DNA from: Perkinsus olseni | Lineage: Eukaryota; Perkinsozoa; Perkinsida; Perkinsidae | Reading direction: 5' to 3' | Length of the DNA: 52,150 nucleotides | NCBI GenBank assembly: GCA_013115135.1 | Contig: JABANP010000384.1 | Span: 1-52,150, forward strand | Shown here: positions 33,631-44,500 of the stretch, one piece after another | Layout of the letters: each line of letters opens with the position of its first letter | Position numbering within the stretch: the stretch's first letter is position 1 | Notes under the pieces: model-generated | Database searches by the model: none | Seen by the model: the letters and a program-made list of their open reading frames with translations, nothing else | Told to the model about the DNA's origin: nothing | Program-made: the position numbers and the translations under genes

Positions 33631-33652
33631 CATCACTCAGTGATGATCACTG
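33631..33652. repeat. 22-bp inverted-triplet insertion
   Basis: X = ATCACT, perfect. Absent, by exactly 14 bp, from both other copies of this flank (near 20616-20630 and 38691-38705), so it is younger than the duplication. Confidence 0.96.
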
Positions 33653-33788
33653 TCGGTCTCCTCGGTATCGATGCATGTCTAGCTCAAGGGTTTCGTTGCC
33701 ACGCTAATATAGACGTCTGAGTCGCTGCGGGGAAGGTTCAGCAAGAATTGTATTCTCGGGCCCGAAGTACTGCAAGTTTTCCAGGTCA

Positions 33789-33878
33789 CATCACGTGATA
33801 AAGTCGATTGCCACTTCGCGGTTCTCGCGATTATCATCTCGTGCTTAACGCCATTTCGCGATTAATAGGTGCATCTCC
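33789..33878 (-). mobile_element. PIF/Harbinger-like element end (fragment)
   Basis: Second copy of the 90-bp end seen at 20790-20879, ending GGTGCATCTCC. Confidence 0.6.
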
Positions 33879-34416
33879 AATCTTTCCTTCTTTCGATAAA
33901 ACCGTAGAAAGGCAAATTTCGTGCTATTTTCCGGGAGTTTTCGGAAAATTTATCGTTGAGGGGCCAAGTTGCCACTATTCGAAAAATGTAGACAACTGAC
34001 GTCATTTGCGTCAGCCTCCGAGACGAGCCGCTCACCGCGGTCACACATCTCCCACCTCCAGTTCAAAGATGGTTCAATTCTCTCTTCGGACAATCACAAA
34101 TCTGAAGTAGAAGTTCTGCTGTAGAACCCCACGGTATGGAACTGAAGCATCCGAGCGATGCTGCTTGTGCGTAGTTTGTGATTCCGACAAACACGCCACT
34201 GAACCCGAAAGACTCTTCCAAGAGATGATCTTGGAAGGGGCACTGAGCTTACCATTGGTAAGCTCCGAGCTTGGTGAGTTACCAAGCTCTCGTCCGGAGA
34301 TTCACGACATGTTGAGGGCACCAGCATGAAATGAAAGTGCTGGAAAAGCGCCGACTTAATCCCGACGACAGGGCCAAATTGACAAGCGGAACCTTCTTAG
34401 GAAGTAGAGACAACAT

Positions 34417-35207
34417 CTACTCGATTGCTGTATCCTGATATACTGGTACATGACAACCCACTCGCTGATCAACTGGTGCACAATCCTTAGCAACCATTTC
34501 CACAACCCCGCTGGCCTCAGGCGAGGGACCGCTGGACTCGCCACTGCTCGTAGCGCTGCCCTCGAGGGTGGGGGTGGTGTCACCCAAGTCTGGCTCGTCG
34601 AACTGCAGGTAACCATCGAGCTTCCATCTCTCAGCCTGACTAAGATCCTGCGTCTGAGTGAACTCGGGAGTGTCTCGCATCCGTATATGCTTGGTCGGCT
34701 TAGCTACCTTAGGGCGATCGACTTTCACGTTTCCGCACTTGGCCTTCCTTTCGGACACTCGAGGGCACCAACAACAAATACTGCCGTCTTGTATGTGAAT
34801 ATGCGATCTCAATTGGCAGCATTGAACTGTCAGCCAGCGGCCCTACCTTCAGGAACGATCTACAGACAGCTCTATCACGAGCAAACGGCTTCAGTAACAC
34901 CGCGCAACGCCCGCAGGGGTAGTGGGGCAACACGTGATCAACCACATGGCCGACGGCCATGTGTAGCGTAGAGCATTCCGTGACACCACTGCAATGCGGT
35001 GACCGCATGCGTCTCGGGGATTCCTCGGCCATTCAAATGGAGGAAGGCCCGACGGCCGGGATCGAGCGACGTTCCCCTGCGAGAGTTCCACGTACTGGGA
35101 CGAGCTGCAGACCTTCTCCACAGTGGAAGCAACTTCCTCCTGAGTTGCACATTGCTGCCTTAGTTGTCGGAAACGGACCAGCGTGGAGAGAGGGAGCCCC
35201 TCGGGAC
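34417..35207 (-). pseudogene. LARP-like pseudogene D
   Basis: Sister of pseudogene C, with the same lost splice acceptor (TCG for TAG) and the same 14-bp triplet at 34987-35008. Upstream of the triplet its frame is still that of the intact gene (SRPSGLPPFEWPRNPRDACG); after it the frame is lost. The C-terminal half is open again (KVDRPKVAKPTKHIRMRD to DTAIE). Confidence 0.7.
34987..35008. repeat. 22-bp inverted-triplet insertion (copy of 29827)
   Basis: Same triplet as in pseudogene C, so it predates the unit C/D duplication. Confidence 0.9.
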
Positions 35208-35418
35208 CGACAAAGCTGCACCGCGTAGGACTGGGCGTACCAACGCATTGATGGCGTATCTCACATGGACTAGAGCATGAGAAGACTAGAGATAAGACTA
35301 GGATAAGCACGAAAAGCAGAGGTCAACGTACGGTACAATAGAAGCTTCTCAACTCTGGCTAGACGTCGACAGAATCACTTTCTCAACAATAGCGAGCGTT
35401 GGCGTGAGTCAGGCTGAG

Positions 35419-35440
35419 GACGACACTGTCGCCACGACAG
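35419..35440. repeat. 22-bp inverted-triplet insertion (copy of 30258)
   Basis: Same triplet as in unit C. Confidence 0.8.
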
Positions 35441-35525
35441 TGTCAACACGTTGATGCTCCCTAACCGCACGAACCGCTCAACGAACGAATCGCGCTATCA
35501 TCGAGCTTTCAACTGGCTAGCGCGG

Positions 35526-35547
35526 ATAACGACTCGTTATTAACGAG
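35526..35547. repeat. 22-bp inverted-triplet insertion (copy of 30679)
   Basis: Same triplet as in unit C. Confidence 0.88.
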
Positions 35548-35723
35548 GGTCATATTCCACGGATACAATACAGGCGAGTTGAAGAACCCCGAACGATTGA
35601 CCAATCAATGGGTGGGACCGACTCCACCAGCTTACGGAGATCGGAACAAATCCTGATGAGGCAAGTCTCATAACCCTAGACACCAGCTGCTACTGGGAAA
35701 CTAGTGTCCCGTGGTGTGATATA

Positions 35724-35745
35724 TAGCTTAGTAAGCTAAGCTTAG
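35724..35745. repeat. 22-bp inverted-triplet insertion (copy of 30877)
   Basis: Same triplet as in unit C. Confidence 0.75.
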
Positions 35746-35894
35746 TATAGCACGTATACTCATGCCCGCGAGTGCAAAGCGCAGAATGAGATTAGACGGT
35801 TATCTGATGCTAATGGTACGCAGTAGCAGTAAAGGTAAGTGTAGCGATGATAGTCTAACAGCTGAATAGTACTCAACCTGCCAGGTTGAGTTCG

Positions 35895-35916
35895 GGTTAA
35901 AGTTCAACCGTTGAAC
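35895..35916. repeat. 22-bp inverted-triplet insertion (copy of 31048)
   Basis: Same triplet as in unit C. Confidence 0.7.
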
Positions 35917-36194
35917 CAGGCTGTAGCTGTTACATAGCGTATACTATAGTCGTCACTATGTTGTCACTATAGTGCACTAGTAGTGACACTGCTAGTGTCA
36001 CACTACGGGACAACAGGCGCCAATATCCTAGATTAACGTCTCTAATGATTAGCCCGATAGTAACCAGCGGTCCTTCCTCCACATCAGTCAGGGCACTGAG
36101 CATGCGTGTGAACTTGCGTATGCTCCATTTGATTTGTGACATATCGTCCTCGTGCTCCACTTAACATTCCGAGAGAAATGCAATATTTTAGACA

Positions 36195-36216
36195 TGAAGC
36201 TTAGCTTCAGAAGCTA
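36195..36216. repeat. 22-bp inverted-triplet insertion (copy of 31348)
   Basis: X = GAAGCT, perfect in this copy. Confidence 0.93.
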
Positions 36217-36457
36217 GCAACATGGACTCTTCCTCGATTATCGACGCACGCGCAAGCCTCGAGCTAAGTTTAGAATACAGGCTGTATGTTCAGCTTGTCA
36301 CAAATCTGCGAGTCCAAGAGATTAGTGGTTTGATTTATCAAGCGCAGGAGATTTTCAGCTAGTTCCACTAGCTGTGCCTTTGTGGCTCCTTCACGGTAGA
36401 GGCCGTGCCCGAAAATGCAACATATCGTACGGATAGGCATTCCGTTGATGCGCTTGG

Positions 36458-36479
36458 ACTGTCGTCGACAGGCTGTCGA
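36458..36479. repeat. 22-bp inverted-triplet insertion (copy of 31611)
   Basis: Same near-perfect triplet as in unit C. Confidence 0.7.
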
Positions 36480-36524
36480 CCTAGCTGGACTTTCCCGGAT
36501 CACCCACTGCTGTTGAGCCTAGCG

Positions 36525-38170
36525 ATGTTCGACCTGCGTTGGATAGGTATTTTCTCGTTGTGCCGCATGCTCACCCCTATCAGTCTGCTATCCTTATACA
36601 TCCTCGGCTCTGCTACACCTTCGGTTACGGAATTCTACAAGGAGGTTTCTACCCCGTGGGATCATAAGCAAACGCCTTGGTGTTGGGGATGTCCCACGTG
36701 TGGCAACTATACCTGGGATTACTACTTCAATTACACCCTGGACATGGGTGTTAGAAATTACATGCTTAACGGTTACTATATTAGCCGTGAGAGTATACTC
36801 AAGACTACAGATTCTTTTGCCCCTCTCTGGGACAAACATGGGTTCATGTCTTTGAGGCTGCGAGTGAAAGGTCGAGGCGGGAGAATACTAGCCGACTTGA
36901 GGGACTTCTGGTTCCCATCCTGGAACGAGACGTTCAACAAGACAGCTTTTGTCGAGAGTGTCAAGAATTTCACCAAGGACTATCCCGTCGATGGCTTCAT
37001 TCTTGGCTTCCCGCACGGGAAGCGTAAATTCTGGAAAACTGACATCACTCAGGCCATGAAGGAGTGCTTCGAAGCTATTGAGGAACTCAGGATGGTTAGC
37101 GCACTCAGGTGAGACCGACTGTCCGACTTCGACACTAAGGGAGCGAGGGCGCTGTGATTTCTCCAAGTTCGAGACTCGGACTCTGTCCCCGGGGTCGCTC
37201 CAGTCCTTGTCTAGAGCATTTCCAAGTATTATACTTGAAGTATGCTATCAGTTTCTTATCGAGAGATTGGCATAGGGTAGAGGACGCCGCATTTGGGAGG
37301 ATCGCCGACCTCAACTTCGTCTATCTAACTCCGTATGGCCCTGACTTCATCACAGATCTTTATGCTGAGGAAGTTATCAAAAACGCCACTTTGGCTGGCG
37401 TGAAGAAGGAAACTCTTGTCCTTGGCGTAAGTAGCTGCTTCGGCTTAGGAGACGACAGATTCTAGATCCGTTGCCATTATCGTTCGTGTCTTTTGGAACT
37501 TTTTGCTAGCTTCGTATCAAGTCTTATATTCCGAGAAACTTTGTTTCATCGGTGTGAAACCTGCGCGATCTCGCCTCGCGTTGGGCTTGCGTGCGTAAGC
37601 CCACGCGTCACGCAGTGACGCGGGATAGAGCATATCTGTTCATGCCACTAGCCCCCTGTGGAGCTGGCTATGTCGAGCATCTCGGATGCTCGGCGTGACG
37701 GTTTTTGAGCCCAGCCCGTCCCTCTCGTCAGCCGGGGGGGTCAGCCATCGAGGCTCTCCATCCCCTGGGATGGTCTCGCCCCTCTGTCTGTGGAGCCTGC
37801 TTGCTTGCGTCGCTTCCCACTGTCTGGTTCGCGAGCTAGCGAGATCGTAGACGGAGTTTTATAGAAAATTTGTAGAATTACTGTGATGAAAGCATCTTCT
37901 CCCCAGATAGCGCTTCAAGGAAACCCCCCTGTTGAAGGATATTCGACCGCAATACTCGATTACCATGGGGATCCCAAAGGCGATGGTGTGGTCAAAACTA
38001 AGGATGGAGACGTCTACTTCAACTCCCAAAAGCGTGCTACGGACAAACTATTGTTGGCAGAGAGGTTTGGACTACATGGCGTTTATCTTCGGGATGGTTA
38101 CTTCTATGTCCAAGACCTACTTCCGTGGGATAAGCGCTCCCTCTTCTATGCCTTGGCTCAAGAGGCTTAA
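36525..38170 (+). CDS. Secreted GH18-fold (chitinase-like) protein, copy D
   Basis: Exons 36525-37108, 37252-37426 and 37907-38170, in frame: 340 residues. Signal peptide MLTPISLLSLYILGSATPS, CGNYTWDYYFNYT, GGRILADLRDFWFPSW, YPVDGFILGFP at the catalytic position, IADLNFVYL, GVKKETLVLG, and a C-terminal exon that reads like B and C but with its own differences. Only the first Asp of the GH18 catalytic motif remains. The second intron (480 bp) is much longer than in B and C and is not similar to theirs. The first intron has a 14-bp triplet (37223) that copy C lacks. Confidence 0.65.
37223..37244. repeat. 22-bp inverted-triplet insertion in intron 1 of GH18-like copy D
   Basis: X = AAGTAT; c' reads T where C is expected. 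Copies B and C are exactly 14 bp shorter here (near 19375 and 32397). Confidence 0.93.
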
Positions 38171-38651
38171 CCAAGTCGTCAATGCGTCTGGGGGGTACAC
38201 GCTATATTTGAACTATTCATTGTGAGCACTGACCAATGATCAGCACACTACTATGGATAATCGCTCGTGGGCAGTTGTGTGCCGCATTCATGGTGGTCGG
38301 CATCGGTTGGTAATACCAACTTCGTTTTTTTCAGCACTCAGGGTCTTTGTGTGCAGCATTGGGCACGTCTGCTTTGCTCGGGCCGAGCAATGGCCGTTTT
38401 CATTAGTCAACTCAGTATAGGGGCCGCAGAAGGTCCAGCGTTGGTGTCTTCTCTACTCCCCTCTTCAAGTTAGTCTTTCCTTGGGATCTTTATAGCTATG
38501 AGTTCAGTCCAGGGGGGGGGGCGTAAATCCAGCATTGAGCCCCAACTCAAAAACACGCTCCACTTCGAGATATCAATTCGAAGAGGAGAATTGAAAAATC
38601 TATGTATTTGCATAGTTGATCGATAGGTGTTGAACTTCGACAGTGTGGCCC

Positions 38652-38673
38652 GTGTAGAATCTACACTGTAGAT
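38652..38673. repeat. 22-bp inverted-triplet insertion
   Basis: X = TGTAGA, perfect. The copy near 20587-20605 is exactly 14 bp shorter. Confidence 0.95.
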
Positions 38674-38856
38674 AGTTCAAGTCTACAAGTGCATCACTGT
38701 TGGTCTCTCTGCTAGCGATGCAGGTCTAGCTCCGCACTAATATATTGCCGCACTAATGAAGACGTCTGACTCCCTGCGGGGAGGGTTTAGCAAGAATTGT
38801 ATTCTCGTTCGTTCGTAGAATGTGTGCTCCTCGAAGTACTGCAAGTTTTCCAGTTC

Positions 38857-38946
38857 ACATCACGTGATAAAGTCGATTGCCACTTCGCGGTATTCGCGTT
38901 ACCATCTCGTGGTTATCGCCATTTCGCGTTTAACAAGTGCATCTCC
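38857..38946 (-). mobile_element. PIF/Harbinger-like element end (fragment)
   Basis: Third, more diverged copy of the 90-bp end, finishing AGTGCATCTCC. Confidence 0.55.
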
Positions 38947-39221
38947 ACTCCCCCCTTGTTCGATAAAGCGGTAAAAATGGCAAATTTCCTGCAATTTTCC
39001 GGGAGTTTCCGGAAAATTTCCCGTCGTGGGAACAAGTTGCCACTATTCGAAAAATATACATACCGGATATCGTTTGCGTCAGCCTCCGAGACGAGCCGCT
39101 CGCCGCGGTCAGACATCTCCCACCTCCAGTTCAAAGATGGTGCGTCACACAAATTGTGTGCCGAATTGGTGGACAGGGCCGAATTGACAAGCGGAACCTT
39201 CAAAAGAGGTAGAGACAACAT

Positions 39222-40646
39222 CTACTCGATTGCTGTATCCTGATATTCTGATACATCACAACCCACTCGCTGATCTTCTGCTGTAGAATCCTTAGCAGCC
39301 ATTTCCACGACCCCGTTAGTCTCAGGCAAGGGGCCGCCAGAATCACCACTGCTCGTACCGCTGCCCTCGAAGGTGGGGGTGGTGTCACCCAAGTCTGGCT
39401 CGTCGAACTGCAGGTAACCATCGAGCCTCCATCTCTCAGCCTGACTAAGGTCTTCCGCCCAAGTGAACTTGGGGGCGTCTCGGATCCGTATATGCTTGGT
39501 CGACTTGGCCATCCTAGGGCGGTCGACTTTCACTCGTTTCCGCACTTGGCCTTCCTTCCGAACACTCGGGGGCATCATCATCAAGTACTGCCGTCTCGTA
39601 TGGGAGTAAGCGATCTCAATTGGCAACATTGAACCGTCTGCCAGCGGCCCGACCTCCAGAAACGATCTACAGATAGCTCTATCGCGAGGAAACGGCTTCA
39701 GTAATACCGCGCAACGTTTGGAAGGGTAGTGCGGCAACACGTACTCTACCTCATGGCCGACGGTGTCTTCCACGGCTCTCTTCATAACCTTGGCTATTCC
39801 GTCGCTCCACGATGAACCAGGCAGATCGGAATCCTTGAGGTGTAGCGTAGAACAATCCGGGATGGGGGTGAGAAGCATGACACCACCGCATTCGTCTCGG
39901 GGATTCTTCGGCCATTCAAATGGAGGAAGGCCCGACGGCCGGGATCGAACGACGCTCCCCGGCGAGAGTTCCACGTACTGGGACGAGCTGCATAGCCTCT
40001 CCACAACGGAAGCAACTTCCTCCTGAGTTGCACATTGCTGCTGCAGCAAAGGGAAGCGGACCAGCGTGGAGAGAGGGAGCCCCTCGGGACCTACCAAGCG
40101 GCAGCGTGTAGGCAGGCGTAATGAGCGGTGAGGTACTATCTCACATGGACTGGAGCATAAGCGCTCAGGAACACTAGACCTCCGAACAACGCGGTTTTCC
40201 CATTCGACAAAGTGCACCCGCTACTGGGTAATTCCCAAAATCCAAGGGAAAGGTACAAAATCCAAGGAGGCACTTTCGGGGATCGTGTTGCCCACGGTAA
40301 TAGTTCGGGTTTCTGGTTGCCTTGGGTAACAGTTTCGGGATCGGGTTGCCCTGTCGGGTTTCGGGAGGGGTTTCTGGTTTCCCGTTCCTGCCTTCACCCG
40401 CAGTTCACTTCACCCACCCGCTACTTGAGGTTCAAATCTTGAACTCTGCGGCGACGGAAGATAAAGCGGTGGAGTTGTGGATGTTGTGGTATTGCATCCA
40501 GATGCTGGGTACCCACACCCGTTACTACCTTCAAGAAGCCCTCTGAGGTAGATGTCGCGTCGAAGGTTCTTTTCGGAGAAGTAGAACTCTATCTGCCTGG
40601 CGACCTTGGACCGAGTGATGGTATCGGGCTCCATGCGAGGGTACAA
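39222..40646 (-). CDS. La-motif (LARP-like) protein
   Basis: RNA-binding protein of the La-related family. The exon at 40646-40529 encodes the first half of a La motif (ARQIEFYFSEKNLRRDIYL). After an intron (40091-40528) that joins in phase, exon 2 (40090-39222) completes it: GPEGLPLSTLVRFPL, then EEVASVVERLCSSSQYVELS. The rest (about 250 residues) has a basic stretch (RKVRKRVKVDRP-like) and an acidic, Ser/Gly-rich tail ending DTAIE; I see no RRM. The true start lies upstream of 40646 and was not found. The three other copies in the window are broken, so this is probably the functional parent. Which RNA it binds cannot be told. Confidence 0.75.
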
Positions 40647-41530
40647 AAAAGGCCGTAAAAATGCGCCGAGACAGGCTCGGATGTATCAAAGAGGACCTGA
40701 AGCTGCTCCAAACTTTGAATTAGACGGTTTAGTCCTCTGGGAACAGAGGACTAGTGGCGGTTGGCAGCAGATATGTAGTTCAAAATACAAAAATGCGAAA
40801 CAAATCGCATTTTTGAGCGGAGCGACGCGCAATGTCGCACATGTTAGTCCTCCACCATAGACGAGTTGAGTACTATGATGACTGATGATTTACAGCTTTT
40901 TCGTTCTTCATGCCAACTAGTCCCCGCTGTCGGAGACCAGAAGGCTCGGATGTGGTCACTCTGCCTCCTACAGGCGTCTTGTCCCCGGATCTTAGGGCAA
41001 GCGGCACTCATCACGTAAGGTTCTAACCTACTTTGTATCTTACTAGAGTCAACCTCAAGATCGCCAACTCTTTCGCGAGCATCTTTGGTTGACGCATGCA
41101 AGATTCGAACGAGGTCAGAATAACATATTCTCCTTCAGGGCTCGGGATGCTTCACTCGCTGTCATTTTCACTTCGCCAATGATGCAGTCGAAGTTGGCGA
41201 TACCGTCAGAGTCGTCGGTGGTCATCCGTCCCTCGGAAATTGGGACTACAAGAGAGGCAAGTCCCTTCCTCCTCCGCCAGGCTCAGGCCCCCCTCCAGGT
41301 CTGCCGCTCTGTATTCGCGAAGCCCTGTACCCTTGCTGGTTCACCGTGGAGCCGGCCATGCTACCCCTCATGCGCGTGACTGAATACGCCTATGTTACAG
41401 TCGGCCCTAGTGGAAATCTGAAGTCCTGGGAGAGGACCGATGCCGGTCAGAGAGTCGTTCGACAGGTGACGTTGATTGCGGTACCGAGGCGCCTGAGTTC
41501 TGTTGGTTCGGTTAGGTCATACCGAGTGGC
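40647..41530. other. Intergenic stretch between LARP-like and trehalose genes
   Basis: It should hold the 5' exon(s) of the minus-strand LARP-like gene and the promoter of the plus-strand gene, but I cannot place either. It contains hairpins near 40733-40754 (9-bp arms) and 40794-40819 (10-bp arms). The open stretch 41346-41540 has no recognised product. Confidence 0.4.
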
Positions 41531-44500
41531 ATGGAGATGACCATCGAAGACGACGATGGTCTGTATCGTTACCTCCTGTCCAGAGGAACTGCAGCAAGGG
41601 TAGCAGCGCCCTCGTTAGCTTCCCTCGCGCATATACCTGCTTCTGCTCAGCCGCAGCATACGGACACCACCACAGCATCGGGGTCCAGCGCAGGAGCCGC
41701 TGATTCGGCCAGCCTCGAGTCCGGTGCCGCTGGTAGGGACGGCTCCAGCAGTGAGCTGCACATACCCTTACGACCATCAGGACCCTCTCAGGAGTCATTG
41801 CCGAGGGTAAATGCGGGACTTGCTGTGGCAGCTGGTGTGACGGATGTCTCAGGTCCGCTCAGCATTTTTTGATGCGTCCATTACTCTCACTCCCGATGAT
41901 TGTGTGGTTTTCGTCAGCATTCAGCTGCCGGTGCTGGTCTGCAGGAAGTACTATCGGGACAGGCATATACTTTATTTAGTGATGAGACTGATTTATCGAT
42001 ACCATAACAAACGCTACTCTCAGGGCAGGAGGAGGCTTCGAAGTGTATCCCAGTCGTTATGTGTCGATGTCAACTCTCCACGCTGTTAAGAAGGAGCTCA
42101 ATCCGAAGCGATCGCTCTTCGTCGGCTGGCCTGGTCTTGACTACTTGTCGAAGGAAGGTAGTGTGCGGGCTCTGGCGTTGGAACCGTCACGCCTCTCTTC
42201 GCTCCGTCGAGTCTCCAAGGCTAGTGTTCGGTGCTGTAGAGTAACCGTCAACAGCTCCTTTTTCGGGGTATAGGAGTCACTGCGCCACGAAAATCGGAAG
42301 ATGTTCCCCACTGCTACTCTTTCGCTTGACTTTGCGGCCGAAGTTCGAGCGTCAGACTTCCGGGAATGTTTCTTAGTCGGTCTGAGCCACACAAGTCATC
42401 TTTTTCTGTTCAGAGCAAGAGGAGGTTCGTCAAGTTCTCCTGCCGTATGACTGCATACCGGTCTTCTCGAGCGACCCGGAACCTAAGCGGAGGGGTAGTA
42501 ATGGGCGTATGCAGGGAGGGAAATTCATGAGATCGGCATCGTTGTTATCGTCGTGGAGTAAAACACCCGGCTAGCATTTAACATGCTGCCAGGGACGTGA
42601 CAGAGAGACATGCTGCATGCCTCTCTCGATTGTATGCCAAGCTTTGAGGATCTTGCGGCCGCTGGGGTACCTTCGTAGGTGTCATATCCAGACATTGGTA
42701 GTTGTGGCTCGTCGAATTAGTGCCGACCAGTGCTGGACTAGCACTGCTAGCAGCTGGTATGGTTATCGCGCGCCAGCTGTATTCCTGGACTGAAGTTCGA
42801 TGGGTTCGTTATTGGCGTGGATACGTCTCATCACTCACGTTCGAGAAAGTGTATGGGCGGTAGTGAATATCGGGTTTTCATAAGAACGTCTTTCCAATGC
42901 TTCAAGTATGTCGTAACAGGTCCGCAGCCACCTCGTCACGGATTCGAAGAGTTCCTCGACTTCTGCCAAACATTCCTGTGGCCCACCGTGAACGACCAAG
43001 TCCCTTTAGTGCACAACTCTGAGGACTTGATGACATTCGATAACAAACTATGGGATAAGTAGGCCGAGTGGTCCGCGGAGAATGACTCGCGAGATTGTGG
43101 GCAAGCAGTAACTACTCCCATAGGTATCAAAATGCTAACCAGCGGTACGTGGATGTGTTATTGAATGCGGACTTGTTCCCACCGCTTCCGAACTTTGGAG
43201 AGTAGTAAAAGGGGAGGTGCACTGTCTACGTAACACAATGGAGCTGTGCTCATACTAGCTTCGCATTATCACTCCATTCTCTCAACTATTCCGCTTACCT
43301 ATCTGCTCTATCTCGTTCACTATGAGCCCAATCTACTTATGTTGTGTTCTACAACTACACCTACTGCAACGAGATAGTGCAGAGGTCACTGCGGGGTGGG
43401 GTCGAAAAGTTTTACACTTCTGATTACCTGCGGCCACCGCGCGTAGAACAGAGTCGTTGTTGTACTGTCGCGGTGAGACCTCGTGCGGTTCGGAGCTTCT
43501 AGGCTCTACGCGAGTTAGGGTCGGTGTGAACAGGATCTGTTGGAAATTAGGTATGTGTTCTGGGTGAACGACTATCATCTTCTACTGGTACCGATGTTGT
43601 TGCGGAAGGGTCTTCGCAAAAGTCAGAGGGGAGGCTCGCCGCCCTTGAGTCCATCACAGGTGACACCCGGGAGCACCCCACCTCCGAAAAAGCCAACGGT
43701 AATAGTGACATCTTGCAATCTTGTATCACCTAGCATTTCCTTCAGATTGGACTGTTCGTCCACACCCCGTTCCCAACGTCAGAGATATTCTTGACACTAC
43801 CGGTGCGGACGCAAGTGATGCAGTCCCTGCTGGCTGCTGACTTGGTCGGCTTCCAGTTCTTCGACTATGCGAGGTAGTGAGGCGATGCAGGGAGGTGGCG
43901 GTAAGGCAATTTTCGAAATGCTGCGTTTCTCCGTCGGTTTGTCTCCGATCGATCGGCGGCAGTGTCCTGCTTCTGTGAGAAGTAATTCTCCCACTGCCGT
44001 TTGAGTGAATGGGTGTATCGGAGAAAGTTCCAATTTAATATGTTGCGGCATTCTGGTGGATCTGGTGGTGGGGGAGCAACGCAGGGAGGTTGTGCTGATC
44101 CAGTCATCATGGCGGTCTTGAGCACAGCGGAGCGAAGCGCATCATAGTTGTTTCGTTCTGTACAAGAAAATTCGCGAAATGAGATGTACAGAGAGGAAAA
44201 ATTAATACTGAATCATGTAGCCGGCGACTGGCGGCGTTAACATCGCGATACTCCAGAATTCCCCCGGGAAATCGCGTTAAATCCACTTTCTCATGCGAGG
44301 GGTTGTTTTCTACTCACGTCGTACTCGGGCATCACTGTCTGCAACGAAAATGTGCCCACTAGGCCACGTGGCTCCGAGGCAGCAGCCCTCTACTTGGTCC
44401 TGGACCGTTCTCGCCTCGCGTTGTGGCATAATGGCTACAATCTTCGTCACGGACTGTAACGCGGTGTATCCACTATGCCACGAGGCTCCGATACAGCACT

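Larger units (their letters stand above)
28915..34087. repeat. Tandem segmental duplication, unit C
   Basis: The unit holds LARP-like pseudogene C, the shared upstream block, GH18-like gene C and the 3' flank. It is followed at 34088 by a second copy that starts at the same GGACAATCACAAATCTGAAG. Much of the two copies is nearly identical, so the duplication is recent. Unit D lacks about 160 bp after 35460 (relative to 30300-30610). Confidence 0.8.
33061..34087. repeat. 3' flank of GH18-like copy C
   Basis: Nearly identical to 20043-21090. It carries a 14-bp inverted triplet at 33631 that is absent after copies B and D. Confidence 0.7.
35208..36524. repeat. Shared upstream block of GH18-like copy D
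   Basis: Copy of 30047-31677, shorter by a deletion after about 35460. No gene. Confidence 0.6.
34088..39180. repeat. Tandem segmental duplication, unit D
   Basis: Second copy of unit C. Similarity is high through the upstream block. It drops in exon 1 and in the second intron of the GH18-like gene, where copy D has unrelated sequence (about 37500-37860). The copy ends near the 3' end of the LARP-like gene at 39222. Confidence 0.75.
38171..39200. repeat. 3' flank of GH18-like copy D
   Basis: Diverged copy of 20043-21090 and 33061-34087. It lacks the small inverted repeats of those copies near 38290-38330 and has its own triplet at 38652. No gene. Confidence 0.65.
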
